Below are positions 52,556 to 63,835 of a DNA stretch of 64,000 bases, in pieces. Source of the stretch: Henricia sp. BOLD:AAB3569 (lineage: Eukaryota; Echinodermata; Asteroidea; Spinulosida; Echinasteridae). Position numbers and translations under genes: made by a program. The stretch's first letter is position 1; the number at the start of each line of letters is the position of its first letter. Location of the stretch: positions 1,178,001 to 1,242,000 of the forward strand of contig JBBELK010000001.1 in the NCBI GenBank assembly GCA_037783545.1, read 5' to 3'. The notes beneath the pieces are model-generated. The model ran no database searches. It was not told where the DNA came from and worked only from the letters and a program-made list of their open reading frames with translations.

Positions 52556-52740
52556 CCGAGCGGTCGTTCGCAAGGCCGTCAATCTAAGGTTGTTCGAGTT
52601 CGGCTCGTCCGTGGTACGTGTGCCCTTGGGCAAGGCATTTTGCCGGGAATTGTCCCTCTTCACTCGTACTCAGGAACAAAAGGGTATACATGCGAGGAAA
52701 GGGTAGTAAATGTGGTGTGCGTGATAAGCCTATAGTACGC
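52556..52740 (+). mobile_element. tRNA-derived SINE, plus-strand copy
   Basis: GGTTGTTCGAGTTCGGCTCG (box B-like), then TGTGCCCTTGGGCAAGGCAT and TTCACTCGTACTCAGGAACA. The CCCTTGGGCAAGGCA block is shared with 26531-26782. The 5' head is eroded. Confidence 0.7.
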
Positions 52741-53357
52741 TACTGAGACATTTGATGTCTTAGTATTTAGTATTTTAGTATTTATTTCATTTTCTGGGAT
52801 ATACACTTAATGTCACAGAACTACAGACAGATAATGATCATAATAAATAATAAAGGAAAACAAACAAACAAACAAAACAAAACAAAAAATCTCAAAACTG
52901 CAAATTAACATAAACAAAAACAACATCCAATTAGCTCCCGCTGGATTGCCCAAAAGAAACTAGTTTCTGTCAGGGGGCTCTCCAAACTGATTGGATGACA
53001 AAAAATTAAACATAAATATATAAGTACATGTATATGGTATTTACACAAATTAAAAACTAATTTACAAGTTTGTCTGGATTTATTATAATTATAAACAATT
53101 AAGAAAAGTCAATATAGTAATTGCAAGTTATAAATACAAATCATAAATCTTGGATAAGTCATCTTTTTTTTATTTTTTTTTATTTATGAGATAATGAAAG
53201 AATTTGCAGGATGGGTACATTCTAAAAAGAGTGTGAGATGGGGTCTTGGTTGAGAAGGTAATCATGTCTTGGAACAGCACAGCCATTTCTTGCGCTCGCG
53301 GAGGTGCGAGGGGATATCCAGAGTAATTAAAACACAAAGGAAGAGATACTGCAAAAA
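52741..53357. other. AT-rich stretch with CAAACAAA runs
   Basis: Low-complexity AACAAACAAACAAAACAAAA at about 52860-52885 and a poly-T run near 53165. Read on the minus strand, it could be the 3' end of a retroelement (T-rich, then AATAAA near 52780), but no coding part is attached. Confidence 0.35.
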
Positions 53358-54300
53358 AATGGGCCGTAACCTTTTTACCATGTGTGTCGTGTCCCGCAGA
53401 TGTAGGCCGAACATCCTTTTATTAAATAATGAGATTTTTGTGGGACCGGGATAATAGACCCACAAGTTCAGACATGATTTTGCGAAGGCTGGAATGCTTA
53501 ACGCAAATTTCAAATTTACAGGCCTATAGACCTTATTGGAGCAAGGTAGCTCAATCGTGTCCCTTGCATCAGTCTGGTCTTGCGACAGGAAGATTGGATT
53601 GCATATAGACACGCCTAATTTTGAACATAACATGCTCGGAATTCTGCAATTGCGTTTCGACGGACACATCGTGACCAGATAGCCATCGGAACGCATCGCA
53701 AAACCTGTTACTGCATACATGTACACCTTGTGGTCGGACTGCACAACATGTGCTATCGTGATCTGATCACGGACGAAACGTAAGGTGTACGGCCGGCTTT
53801 GGAAGCAAGACCTGATATCATCCATACTTATTCCACGATGCAATATAGGCTATCTTTAGATTTGTATAGTTGGAACAAGATCAGTAACTAAATACCATCA
53901 AATACTGTATGGTGAAACGTCTGAATAACTATACTTTTGATTTCATAATAATTTTTCGGAAATTAGCGAAGCAAATGGGCGTGAAAGTACCTGTTTTGGG
54001 GGGTGGGGGCGTAGGTAGGTGCGATGGGTTGTGGACAATTCCAGGCTCGCTAAAATACTGTGATTGTTTCGGGTTTTCCGGGAAAACCGAAACAAATCAT
54101 GCACATTCCTGAAAGTAAAAAGAACAAGGTACAAAGGGACAGGAAAAGCGCAGACCATTATCTTTTTCAACATCTGTCGTGTCCGGCAGATGTGGGCCAA
54201 ACATCCTTTCCCGAGGCCATGTGAAAGTTTGGACCCAGAAGTTCAAACTCGTGCATTGACTTATTTGTACATGGGTAATGTATAGTGAGCTACTCTCTGA
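53358..54300. repeat. Two further copies of dispersed repeat family O with intervening unrecognised sequence
   Basis: 53358-53475 (GGCCGTAACCTTTTTACCAT, GCAGATGTAGGCCGAACATC) and 54150-54300 (TTTTTCAACATCTGTCGTGT, GGACCCAGAAGTTCAAACTC). The 193-codon minus-strand frame at 53262-53843 runs through the first copy and has no recognised motif. Confidence 0.6.
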
Positions 54301-54375
54301 TGCGCAGTTGTGTATAAGTATAGGGATATGTATACATTGTGCGTGCGTTCTTTTTGCATTATCGTGGGGAAATAG

Positions 54376-57300
54376 ACCAGGCTGAAAATGAGCCAGGTAT
54401 CACCTGGAGAGTTAGTTAATCTCACGTGGTTTTTCTGGACCGGTTTTTCATGGGGAACAAGAATATTTTGGGTAAAAAGCCCAAATCCTGAACCCACACC
54501 CTAAAAAGGGGCGGGGCAAGGGAGTGGGCGGGTAGTCTATCTAGGGCATCCGAATGGTCTGGCAGGAGGATTAGGGTCCCATGCACACTCTCTCAAGATG
54601 CTAAAATGATTCTTAGCACTCTGGGGGCATCTAGTGCTTAAGGAATTTTGATATTGCCATTGGACAAAAACTCCCACGGGTCCTAATTAGCATATTTCAA
54701 AGATGGCCGCCATCAGAATGCCAAGTTTTAATGGTAGCCCCCTAATCAGCCGATCTTGAAGGTTCTGGTGTTGCTACTGTGGTTTTCTGTGGTTCTGAAT
54801 CCAATTCTGAGGTTTTTAAAATGATAAGAGGTCAAGGTAACGTGATTAGGCTGAGGATCAGGGTCATTTCCAAGATGGCCGCCATTGAAATTAACAGGTG
54901 CCAGGTATATGCAGTGTCAGGTGTAGGTACCTAATCGACCGATTTTAAAGATACTTGTGTTAATACTATGGTTTTCTATGATGATGAATCCAAGTCTGAG
55001 GTTTTCAAAATGGTGAGAAGTCAAGATCACGTGATTAGGCTGGGAATCAGGGTCATTTCCAAGATGGCCGCCATTGAAATTGGCAGGTGCCAGGTGTAGG
55101 CAGTGTCAGGTGTATACCTAATCAGCCGATTGTAAAGATCCTGGTGTTGATACTATGGTTTTCCATGGTGCTAAGTTCAATTTTGAGGTTTGCAAAATGA
55201 TGAGAGGTCAGGATCACGAGATTAGGATGCGGATTAGGGTAATTTCCAAGATGGCCGCCATTGAAATTAACAGGTATCAGGTGTAGGCAGTGTCAGGTGT
55301 AGGTACCTAATCGGTCGATTTTAAAGATTATGGTGTTGATATTATGGTTTTGCATGATGCTGAATCAAATTCTGAGGTTTTCAAAATGGTGAGAAGTCAG
55401 GGTCACGTGATTAGGCTAAAGATTAGGGTCATTTCGAAGATGGCCGCCATTGAAATTAACAGGTGCCAGGTGTAGGCAGTGTCAGGTGTTGGTACCTAAT
55501 CGACCGATTTTAAAGATACTTGTGTTGATACTATAGGTTTCCATGATGATGAATCCAAGTCTGAGGTTTTCAAAATGGTGAGAAGTCAAGATCACGTGAT
55601 TAGGCTGGGAATCAGGGTCATTTCCAAGATGGCCGCCATTGAAATTGGCAGGTGCCAGGTGTAGGCAGTGTCAGGTGTATACCTAATCGGCCGATTGTAA
55701 AGATCCTGGTGTTGATACTATGGTTTTGCATGATGCTGAATCTAATTCTGAGGTTTTCAAAATGGTGAGAAGTCAGGGTCACGTGATTAGGCTGAGGATC
55801 AGGGTCATTTCCAAGATGACCGCCATTGAAATGCCGTGTGTCAGGTATACATGTATATAGGCATGCACCTAATGAGCCAATTTAATGATCCTGGTGTTGA
55901 TAATATGGTTTTCCATGGTGCTAAGTTCAATTTTGAGGTTTGCAAAATGATGAGAGGTCAGGATCACGAGATTAGGATGCGGATTAGGGTAATTTCCAAG
56001 ATGGCCGCCATTGGAATGCTGTGTGTTAGGTGTACACGTAGGCACCTAATCAGCCGATTTTATTGATCCTGGTGTTGATAATATGGTTTTCCATTGTGCT
56101 GAGTCCAATTCTGTGGTTTTTATAATAATGAGATGTTAGGGTTACGTGATTAGGCTCAGGATCGAGGTCATTTTTAGTAATGGCGGCCATTTTGGAAATC
56201 TTATCATGTGATCGTTACATCTCATCATCTTAAAAACCTCCGAATTGAATTCAGCAATATGGAAAACCATAGTGTCAAGACCAGGATCTTTAATATCGGC
56301 CAATTACCTACACCTGACACTACCTGCACTTGGCACCTGGGGCCTATTTCATAAAGCAATTAAGCAGAAATATTTGCTTAATCAAAAATTTGTTTGCTTT
56401 ATAAAAATGAGTCAATAGTCGAGATTGCCTTTCAACTTGTGTTTTTCACAAGAATATCTGCTATTCTTGCTAAAAACACAAGTTGACGTACAATTTTGAT
56501 TATTTACTCATTTTTATAAAGCAAACAAATTTTTGATTAAGCAAATTTTTCTGCTTAATTGCTTTATGAAATTGGCCCCTGTTAATTTCAATGGCGGCCA
56601 TCTTCGAAATGACCCTGATCCGCATCCTAATCACGTGATCCTGACCTCTCATCATTTTGAAAACCTCAGCATTGGACTCAGCACCGTTGAAACTTATAAT
56701 ATTAACACCATGCAGGATCAATAAAATAGCTTGATTAGGTGCCTACATGTGCACATGACGCTTGGCATTTCAATGGCGGCCATTTTGGAAATGACCCTGA
56801 TCCTCAGCCTAATCACGTGATCCTAACTTCTTACTATTTTGAAAACCTCTGAATTGGATTCAGCACCATGGAAAACCATAGTATCAACACCAGGATCAAT
56901 ATAATCGGCCGATTATGTGCCTACGTGTACACCTGGCACCTGTTAATTTCAATGGCGGCCTTCTTCGAAATGACCCTGATCTTCAGCCTAATCACGTGAC
57001 CCTGACTTCTCACCATTTTGAAAACCTCAGAATTAGATTCAGCATCATGCAAAACCATAGTATCAACACCAGGATCTTTACAATGGGCCGATTAGGTATA
57101 CACCTGACACTGCCTACACCTGGCACCTGCCAATTTCAATGGCGGCCATCTTGGAAATGACCCTGATTCCCAGCCTAATCACGTGATCTTGACTTCTCAC
57201 CATTTTGAAAACCTCAGAATTAGATTCAGCATCATGCAAAACCATAGTATCAACACCAGGATCTTTACAATCGGCCGATTAGGTATACACCTGACACTGC

Positions 57301-58592
57301 CTACATCTGGCACCTGCCAATTTCAATGGCGGCCATCTTGGAAATGACCCTGATTCCCAGCCTAATCACGTGATCTTGACTTCTCACCATTTTGAAAACC
57401 TCAGAATTAGATTCAGCATCATGCAAAACCATAGTATCAACACCAGGATCTTTACAATCGGCCGATTAGGTATACACCTGACACTGCCTACACCTGGCAC
57501 CTGCCAATTTCAATGGCGGCCATCTTGGAAATGACCCTGGTTCCCAGCCTAATCACGTGATCTTGACTTCTCACCATTTTGAAAACCTCAGACTTGGATT
57601 CATCATCATGGAAACCTATAGTATCAACACAAGTATCTTTAAAATCGGTCGATTAGGTACCAACACCTGACACTGCCTACACCTGGCACCTGTTGATTTC
57701 AATGGCGGCTATCTTCGAAATGACCCTAATCTTTAGCCTAATCACGTGACCCTGACTTCTCACCATTTTGAAAACCTCAGAATTTGATTCAGCATCATGC
57801 AAAACCATAATATCAACACCATAATCTTTAAAATCGACCGATTAGGTACCTACACCTGACACTGCCTACACCTGATACCTGTTAATTTCAATGGCGGCCA
57901 TCTTGGAAATGACCCTGATTCCCAGCCTAATCACGTGATCTTGACTTCTCACCATTTTGAAAACCTCAGACTTGGATTCATCATCATAGAAAACCATAGT
58001 ATTAACACAAGTATCTTTAAAATCGGTCGATTAGGTACCTACACCTGACACTGCCTATACCTGGCACCTGTTAATTTCAATGGCGGCCATCTTGGAAATG
58101 ACCCTGATCCTCAGCCTTATCACGTTACCTTGACCTCTTATCATTTTAAAAACCTCAGAATTGGATTCAGAACCACAGAAAACCATAGTAGCAACACCAG
58201 AACCTTCAAGATCGGCTGATTAGGGGGCTACCATTAAAACTTGGCATTCTGATGGCGGCCATCTTTGAAATATGCTAATTAGGACCCGTGGGAGTTTTTG
58301 TCCAATGGCAATATCAAAATTCCTTAAGCACTAGATGCCCCCAGAGTGCTAAGAATCATTTTAGCATCTTGAGAGAGTGTGCATGGGACCCTAATCCTCC
58401 TGCCAGACCGATCGGATGCCCTAGATAGACTACCCGCCCACTCCCTTGCCCCGCCCCTTTTTAGGGTGTGGGTTCAGGATTTGGGCTTTTTACCCAAAAT
58501 ATTCTTGTTCCCCATGAAAAACCGGTCCAGAAAAACCACGTGAGATTAACTAACTCTCCAGGTGATACCTGGCTCATTTTCAGCCTGGTCTA
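54376..58592. repeat. 4.2-kb palindrome made of about 187-bp tandem units
   Basis: The outer 400 bp of each arm are almost perfect complements (TAGACCAGGCTGAAAATGAG, GCACTCTGGGGGCATCTAGT, ATTTTGATATTGCCATTGGA and inverses). Inside, AAGATGGCCGCCATTGAAAT starts units at about 54702, 54874, 55063, 55250, 55439, 55628, 55815 and 56000. The complementary AATGGCGGCCATCTT marks units at about 56591, 56773, 56951, 57139, 57326, 57512, 57701, 57891, 58080 and 58252. Each unit also has TGAGGTTTTCAAAATGGTGA, a TCACGTGATTAGGCT box in many copies and CAGTGTCAGGTGTA. The period is not a multiple of 3 and no protein fits. It looks like a giant foldback element or an inverted satellite. Confidence 0.93.
56340..56579. 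repeat. MITE inserted in the right arm of the 4.2-kb palindrome
   Basis: GGGCCTATTTCATAAAGCAA, TTGCTTAATCAAAAATTTGT and TTTGCTTTATAAAAATGAGT arms pair with their complements up to ATGAAATTGGCCC. It interrupts the CACCTG|TTAATTTCAATGGCGG join of a unit, leaving CTG on both sides. Confidence 0.88.
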
Positions 58593-59484
58593 AAATTCAA
58601 TTTTAATCATTTTAGTGTAATGCTCTGTACACGTTCTTTACCAAATGTCGATTAAAATTATGGTAATAATTTTTGAGATACACTGTACATGCCTCAAAAA
58701 ATGCGTTGGAGGCCAGGGGGTGGTGTCTAAAAAATTGGCATTTCATGCGTACAAACTTTATGGACTGCCCCCAACTGTGGTCCTGGGTGTGGCGGCCCGG
58801 CGGTCCGTCCCACGCTCGCTATAGACTTTTATCACGGTGCGGCCATGTTCCCTTTTCGATCGATCCCTATTCAAATGAACGTAACCAAAGCAAGGCTTGC
58901 AGAAAAAAATAGATTGGTCCCGTATTAGTGTATAAATTTGATTTGAACGTGGCAATAAAGGCAGACATTTTTTATGTGTTCAAACAATTGCAATTTGGCG
59001 CGAAATTAGCGTAAAAAAGTGTCTAGTACCTGTACTACGCGCTGTACTGTGTAGGCCTATACAGCATGCGGTACACAGTGGACATGCTAGGCGTACGCGT
59101 ATACGTGTGGTGTCGACTACTCGTAACAATTTCAGCGCCAATATTCGATACTTTTGCAAACCACGCGCCGTCGTATTCGCTGTTTTTGAACTGTATTGTT
59201 TTATGATTTTGTTGGTTTGACACTGAAAGCAATTTCAATGTAAACTTAAACCAGCCCTCAGCTGGCGTAGTGTTAAAGTAATTGAGTTACCCTTTTTCTT
59301 ATGTTATCGACTGACTGCCGGCTAAATAGCATAGGTTGGGCGAAGTGGCACTGGGGCGAAGCGGCAATGGGTGTTAAATGGCCTATGACATGCTAAACAA
59401 CTTTTTGCCTAATCTTTGCTTCATATGATGGATTACTTGTTCAGCAAGACATGCTATTTTTCGTTTGGATGTAAAATCAAAAAA
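58593..59484. other. Intergenic, nothing recognised
   Basis: No coding or clear repeat structure, apart from a CGCCCC-element word near 59338-59370 and a fragment near 59390-59440 that resembles the interior of the 11306-11898 MITE. Confidence 0.4.
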
Positions 59485-59880
59485 AGGTAGCTTTTTTCAA
59501 CTTTGAAGATTTCATTGCAATAAACTACAGACAGAGGGCGCTGTTTGGAGTGCATCACGTAAGGGAAGACAGAAGGGAAAAGTTAAGAAAAAACATAAGA
59601 CTTCAAGTTGGACTTGTGGCAAATTGCTGCAGTTTTCTCCCCCAGTTTCCTCATGACTTACAACAGGAAACATGTAGAACAAACTCAAACAGTCACGGAC
59701 GTTTAAGAAAAAAGTGTAATCTTTTGTGCACAGTTGAATGTGATTTTCCTGTGTTTGCCTCTTGTGACATCATGACCTTGATAATGAATATGCATATATT
59801 TTCATTAGCATAAAAACTAAAAACCTTTGTTTTAACCCGCAAAACAAGCTCCAGATAGGATTTTTATGAATGTAACTGAG
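59485..59880. repeat. Dispersed repeat family R, copy 2
   Basis: AGAGGGCGCTGTTTGGAGTG, AAATTGCTGCAGTTTTCTCC, TTGTGCACAGTTGAATGTGA, TGACATCATGACC and TTTTCATTAGCATAAAA in the same order as 18125-18545. Confidence 0.65.
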
Positions 59881-60349
59881 TATATTGGTTTTATAGCATA
59901 GATTTCATTGATAAATATCTTACAATCGGTAAATTTCATAACTTATCTGATAATGCTCGAATCGTCAACAGAGGGCGCTGTTAAACTGGACCGTACATTG
60001 TGGGGAATTCACTTTTCACAGGCGTGACGTTGGCGTTGCAAACGTATTTGTTTTGCCATCATTGTCGTCGCTAAATAACACGTCATCCCAAAGTCGTAAG
60101 TTAAACAAACTGTTAATTATTTGAGTGCAAACTTCATTGATCTTTCCAGCTTCAATGTATTTGGTATACTCAGTAAATTAGATGTACATTTGGGGTCTTA
60201 TTTGTTGGGTAAGAACTGCAAACAAAGGAACACGGTCACTTATTGTATGCATGGAGAAAGAAATGTTGTATGCAAGGTCATATTAACATGATCAAGGTCG
60301 TATGATTGAAGCATAATGATCATGGTATGAAGGTAGGACAGGCGATAGC
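59881..60349. other. Intergenic, nothing recognised
   Basis: AT-rich; no coding or repeat structure noted. It may include the outer edge of the inverted repeat that follows. Confidence 0.35.
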
Positions 60350-60478
60350 CCTACATGTTTTTGTTTTTATTGCATGTGGACTACTTTCAAATACTGAAAG
60401 CCACCCAGACCTCTCTGGGTGGCTTTCAAGATCAGCAATTTTTTCCCATCAAAATCCTTGCCCAAAATTGAATCTTAA

Positions 60479-61292
60479 AGGAACACGTTGCCTTCAGATT
60501 TCACGAAATCTCACGTTTGAGGGTGTTCCTTATACTTATTAAGAGTTGTTCTTGCAATAAAACACATTTAATGTGTTATAATTAGTGAATGGTAATTAAA
60601 AAAACCAAACACTGACCTCTGACCCCCACTACATGTCCCGCGAAATGTATACGTATTTCAGCCGTCAATACGATCGTCCGGGTAGTGGGCAAAATGCAGC
60701 GACGAACAGGAGTTAGGCTGGCGCCGTAGCCAGTGGTCAGGTAAACCTATCAGATGAACGCAAGGTACCATACCATTCTCCGCCTCCCGAGTCATGTGTG
60801 AAATGTAAACACACGGCTCTACACGTACACACACCGACTGGCTGTCAAAAAATGGATCGTCAAGAGAACACAGCAGACGCGTCAAAAAAGAAAAAACGAA
60901 AACCTCGCCAATCAGGGTAAGAATATTGTCATGGGACAAACCGATAGAAAGGACTTGGATGATTTATACCCAATGGTTATTGTAGACACGAATTAAAAAA
61001 ACAGGCACATCACACGCAACGGAGGAAGGAAAAATAATTTCTTTCTCCAGGCTGGAAATAAGACTAATATAATTTCTCCGCCATTTATGGGAGTCAAGAT
61101 TTTGACTCCCATAAATGGCGAAGCGTGCTGCTTCGAGAAATTACGCAAAATTGAAGCAGTTCTAAGGCACGTTTGTGTGGATTATTGTATTCTACTTTTT
61201 AAACATCTTTCAGATCGTGCTCATTATACTTCAAACGCTTGTAATAGCCCAAAAACGCCCAATAAAGCGCAACCCGAAGGCAACGTGTTCCT
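60479..61292. repeat. TTAA-flanked element inside the left arm
   Basis: Ends AGGAACACGTTGCCTT and AAGGCAACGTGTTCCT, flanked by TTAA at 60475-60478 and 61293-61296. It contains a perfect hairpin at about 61079-61120 (CGCCATTTATGGGAGTCAA and complement). The right arm of the host palindrome lacks this segment. Confidence 0.8.
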
Positions 61293-61527
61293 TTAAGTTT
61301 AGACAAGTCATTTTACAGGAAATTGCTATTTTTGGTAAAATCAAAATCTCTACACGTTCTACATACCTCCCTGGCTGAAATTGTCTGAAAAGTGGCGTAC
61401 ACTCGTCCGTAAAACCTGAATCTTTCAGGAGCAATAATACCGCATGTCATCCCAGTTCTTTCCCCGTTTCAAGATGGCGCCGGCTTAGACCATGTAGACT
61501 CGGCGCAGTCGATCTTTGGGCCACCAG

Positions 61528-62263
61528 TAGCTAAGATAATCTCAGCTCTTTTTTTATCATTTTTCATTGGGATGTGGTCTTTTCACGTGTAGAGCTGAGA
61601 GAAGTTATGAACATGAACCCGCCATCGCAAAAACAGGACAAAACAAATGTGTCATTTTCTCACCGTGACACACTAATTCCCCCTAAAACTCACCCGAACC
61701 TTGCCAGGCATAACCACTACGCAGGTCCTTGAGGGAAATAACCAGCCACGATGATTATTTTGCCAACAATTCCAGCAAAACAAACCGGTATGCTCACACA
61801 GTCACAGCCTAACCGTTGTCATGTTGTGTTTAAAAAGTCTATCTGCCTAGTCTGTGTACAAAGGAATACCAATGCGCATTGGTTACCAGACTTGACCTTA
61901 ACGTCTGGACGTAAAGGTCAAGTCTGGTAACCAATGCGCATTGGTATTCCTTAACACTTGGTTGTTTTTGAACAAGACAAAAACGGCTAGGCTGTGAGCA
62001 TACCGGTTTGTTTTGCTGGAATTGTTGGCAAAATAATCATCGTGGCTGGTTATTTCCCTCAAGGACCTGCGTAGTGGTTATGCCTGGCAAGGTTTGGGTG
62101 AGTTTTAGGGGGAATTAGTGTGTCACGGTGAGAAAATGACACATTTGTTTTGTCCTGTTTTTGCGATGGCGGGTTCATGTTCATAACTTCTCTCAGCTCT
62201 ACACGTGAAAAGACCACATCCCAATGAAAAATGATAAAAAAAGAGCTGAGATTATCTTAGCTA
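61528..62263. mobile_element. Foldback element with 9-bp target duplication and near-perfect arms
   Basis: 736 bp; ends TAGCTAAGATAATCTCAGCT and the inverse. The two arms of about 350 nt match almost throughout, with the centre near 61895-61905 (GTAACCAATGCGCATTGGTA-type words on both sides). GGCCACCAG flanks both ends (61519-61527 and 62264-62272). Long inverted arms and a 9-bp duplication suggest a Mutator-like foldback element. No transposase is present. Confidence 0.9.
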
Positions 62264-62272
62264 GGCCACCAG

Positions 62273-62880
62273 CACGTACATGTACCATGCATGTACTAGC
62301 ACGGTACAGACAAGGGGGCGCTGTTCACATTTATTCGCTCTTGCCAGTGTGGCATGTACCGTACCGCCGGCGCTCTGCCTAGCGAATCTACCGGTACAGT
62401 CACTGACGCGATTATAAATTAATGGTTGACAGGACAGATATACTAAAAATAGTATATTTATTGGAAAAATAGCAAAGTACAGGTGCTTAAAAAATTTGGC
62501 GGCATCCTTACTCAAAAGCTATAGGCATGGAATTGTATGGTTTCCGAAGTTTCTGTGGTTCTCATCGAGTCCTTTCTGATTTTTGTTTTACAATTTGTTA
62601 AATTGGGAGGGAGGGAAGGGGAGTTGGGTGGCAATATTTTTCGTCATCTAACGGAATTGTAACTGCATTTCCATTAGTTAAAGAAAAAAATCATACTTCA
62701 TTCGTAGTTGAGACATTGGCAACCGTGTAAACAACGCAATTGTCATACATGGACCATGGACAATCATTTTGAGAGTAATTGGTCGATAACTAAACAGCTT
62801 GTAGGTTTTCTAACTAACTATCAATTTACAAAGATATTTAAACAATAGCGCCCCCCTTGTCTGTACCGTGCTAGTACGTG
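62273..62880. other. Centre of the large inverted repeat
   Basis: Near 62273-62330 and 62845-62880 CGGTACAGACAAGGGGGCGC pairs with its inverse. The spacer has no recognised content. Confidence 0.6.
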
Positions 62881-63250
62881 CTGGTGGCCCAAAGATCGAC
62901 TGCGCCGAGTCCACATGGTCTAAGCCGGCGCCATCTTGAAACGGGGAAAAAACTGGGATGACATGCGGTATGATTGCTCCTGAAAGATTCGGGTTTTACG
63001 GACGAGTGTATGCCACTTTTCAGACAATTTCAGCCAGGGAGGTATGTAGAACGTGTAGAGATTTTGATTTTACCAAAAATAGCAATTTCCTGTAAAATGA
63101 CTTGTCTAAAGATTATATTTTGAGCAACGATTTTGATGGGGAAAAAAAAGTGCTGATCTTGAAAGCCACCCAGAGAGGTCTGGGTGGCTTTCAGTATTTG
63201 GAAGTACATGTAGCATGTGGACTAGCTGAGGTTACATGTACCTCAGCTCT

Positions 63251-63336
63251 AGCTAATGTTACCTTAGCCCTATCTTTATCATGTGGTTGTTATATAACAA
63301 CCACATGATAAAGATAGGGCTAAGGTAACATTAGCT
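63251..63336. repeat. Perfect 86-bp palindrome
   Basis: AGCTAATGTTACCTTAGCCC continuing to TTATATAA at the centre and then its exact complement: 43-bp arms with no spacer and no mismatch seen. Confidence 0.93.
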
Positions 63337-63338
63337 AC

Positions 63339-63835
63339 CTCAGCTCTAACTTTTATCATTTTATTCGGATGTGGTTTTTCGTACATGTATGTAGAGCTGA
63401 GGTTACTTACAATTTTTTCAGTTCAGTTCATTTGATTTCCACTCATTCAAATGAAGTTTTACACCGATAAATTTATATTTACATTAATGTTGAGTGGAGG
63501 AGATCTCCGAAAGCAGAGCTTGTATGTGGAGACCCCCCTAAATAATATCAACATGAGCACGATATCGCAAATTCAGTCTGTGCACTGGTACTAAACTTGT
63601 GGTAGTCTGGTAATCGACCGCGCATTGCCATTCCTTTGTACACGGATTGACACATCGTATACAAAATTACAAGAATTGATTGTGTACACATCGGCTGTCA
63701 TTCAAGACCTCCTTTTTTACTGCAATTGACTTGTGTAGGCTGATTTTTCATCGTGGCTTGTTATTTCCCTGAAGGACCTGCATAGTGGTTATGCCTGACA
63801 AGCCTTAAGATTTGGGTGAGTCCCAGGGAGAATTA
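63339..63835. repeat. Diverged half copy of the 61528-62263 foldback element
   Basis: Shared blocks in order: ATCATTTTATTCGGATGTGG, GTAGAGCTGAGGTTA, GTCTGGTAATCGACCGCGCA, ATCGTGGCTTGTTATTTCCC, GGACCTGCATAGTGGTTATG and TTTGGGTGAGTCCCAGGGAG. Confidence 0.75.

Larger units (their letters stand above)
60350..63225. repeat. Large inverted repeat with nested insertions
   Basis: The left arm 60350-60474 plus 61297-61527 pairs with 62880-63225: ACTTTCAAATACTGAAAGCC, ACCCAGACCTCTCTGGGTGG, AATTGCTATTTTTGGTAAAA, TACATACCTCCCTGGCTGAA and TTTCAAGATGGCGCCGGC all recur inverted. Two elements break the left arm, at 60479-61292 and 61528-62263. Confidence 0.85.

Noticed and set aside
53262..53843. 193-codon minus-strand open frame
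   Set aside because: It runs through a copy of the dispersed repeat O and has no family similarity that I can see.
55836..57160. Repeated short frames in the 187-bp array
   Set aside because: The period is not a multiple of three, the frames change between units and stops occur in each unit, so a repeat protein is not supported.
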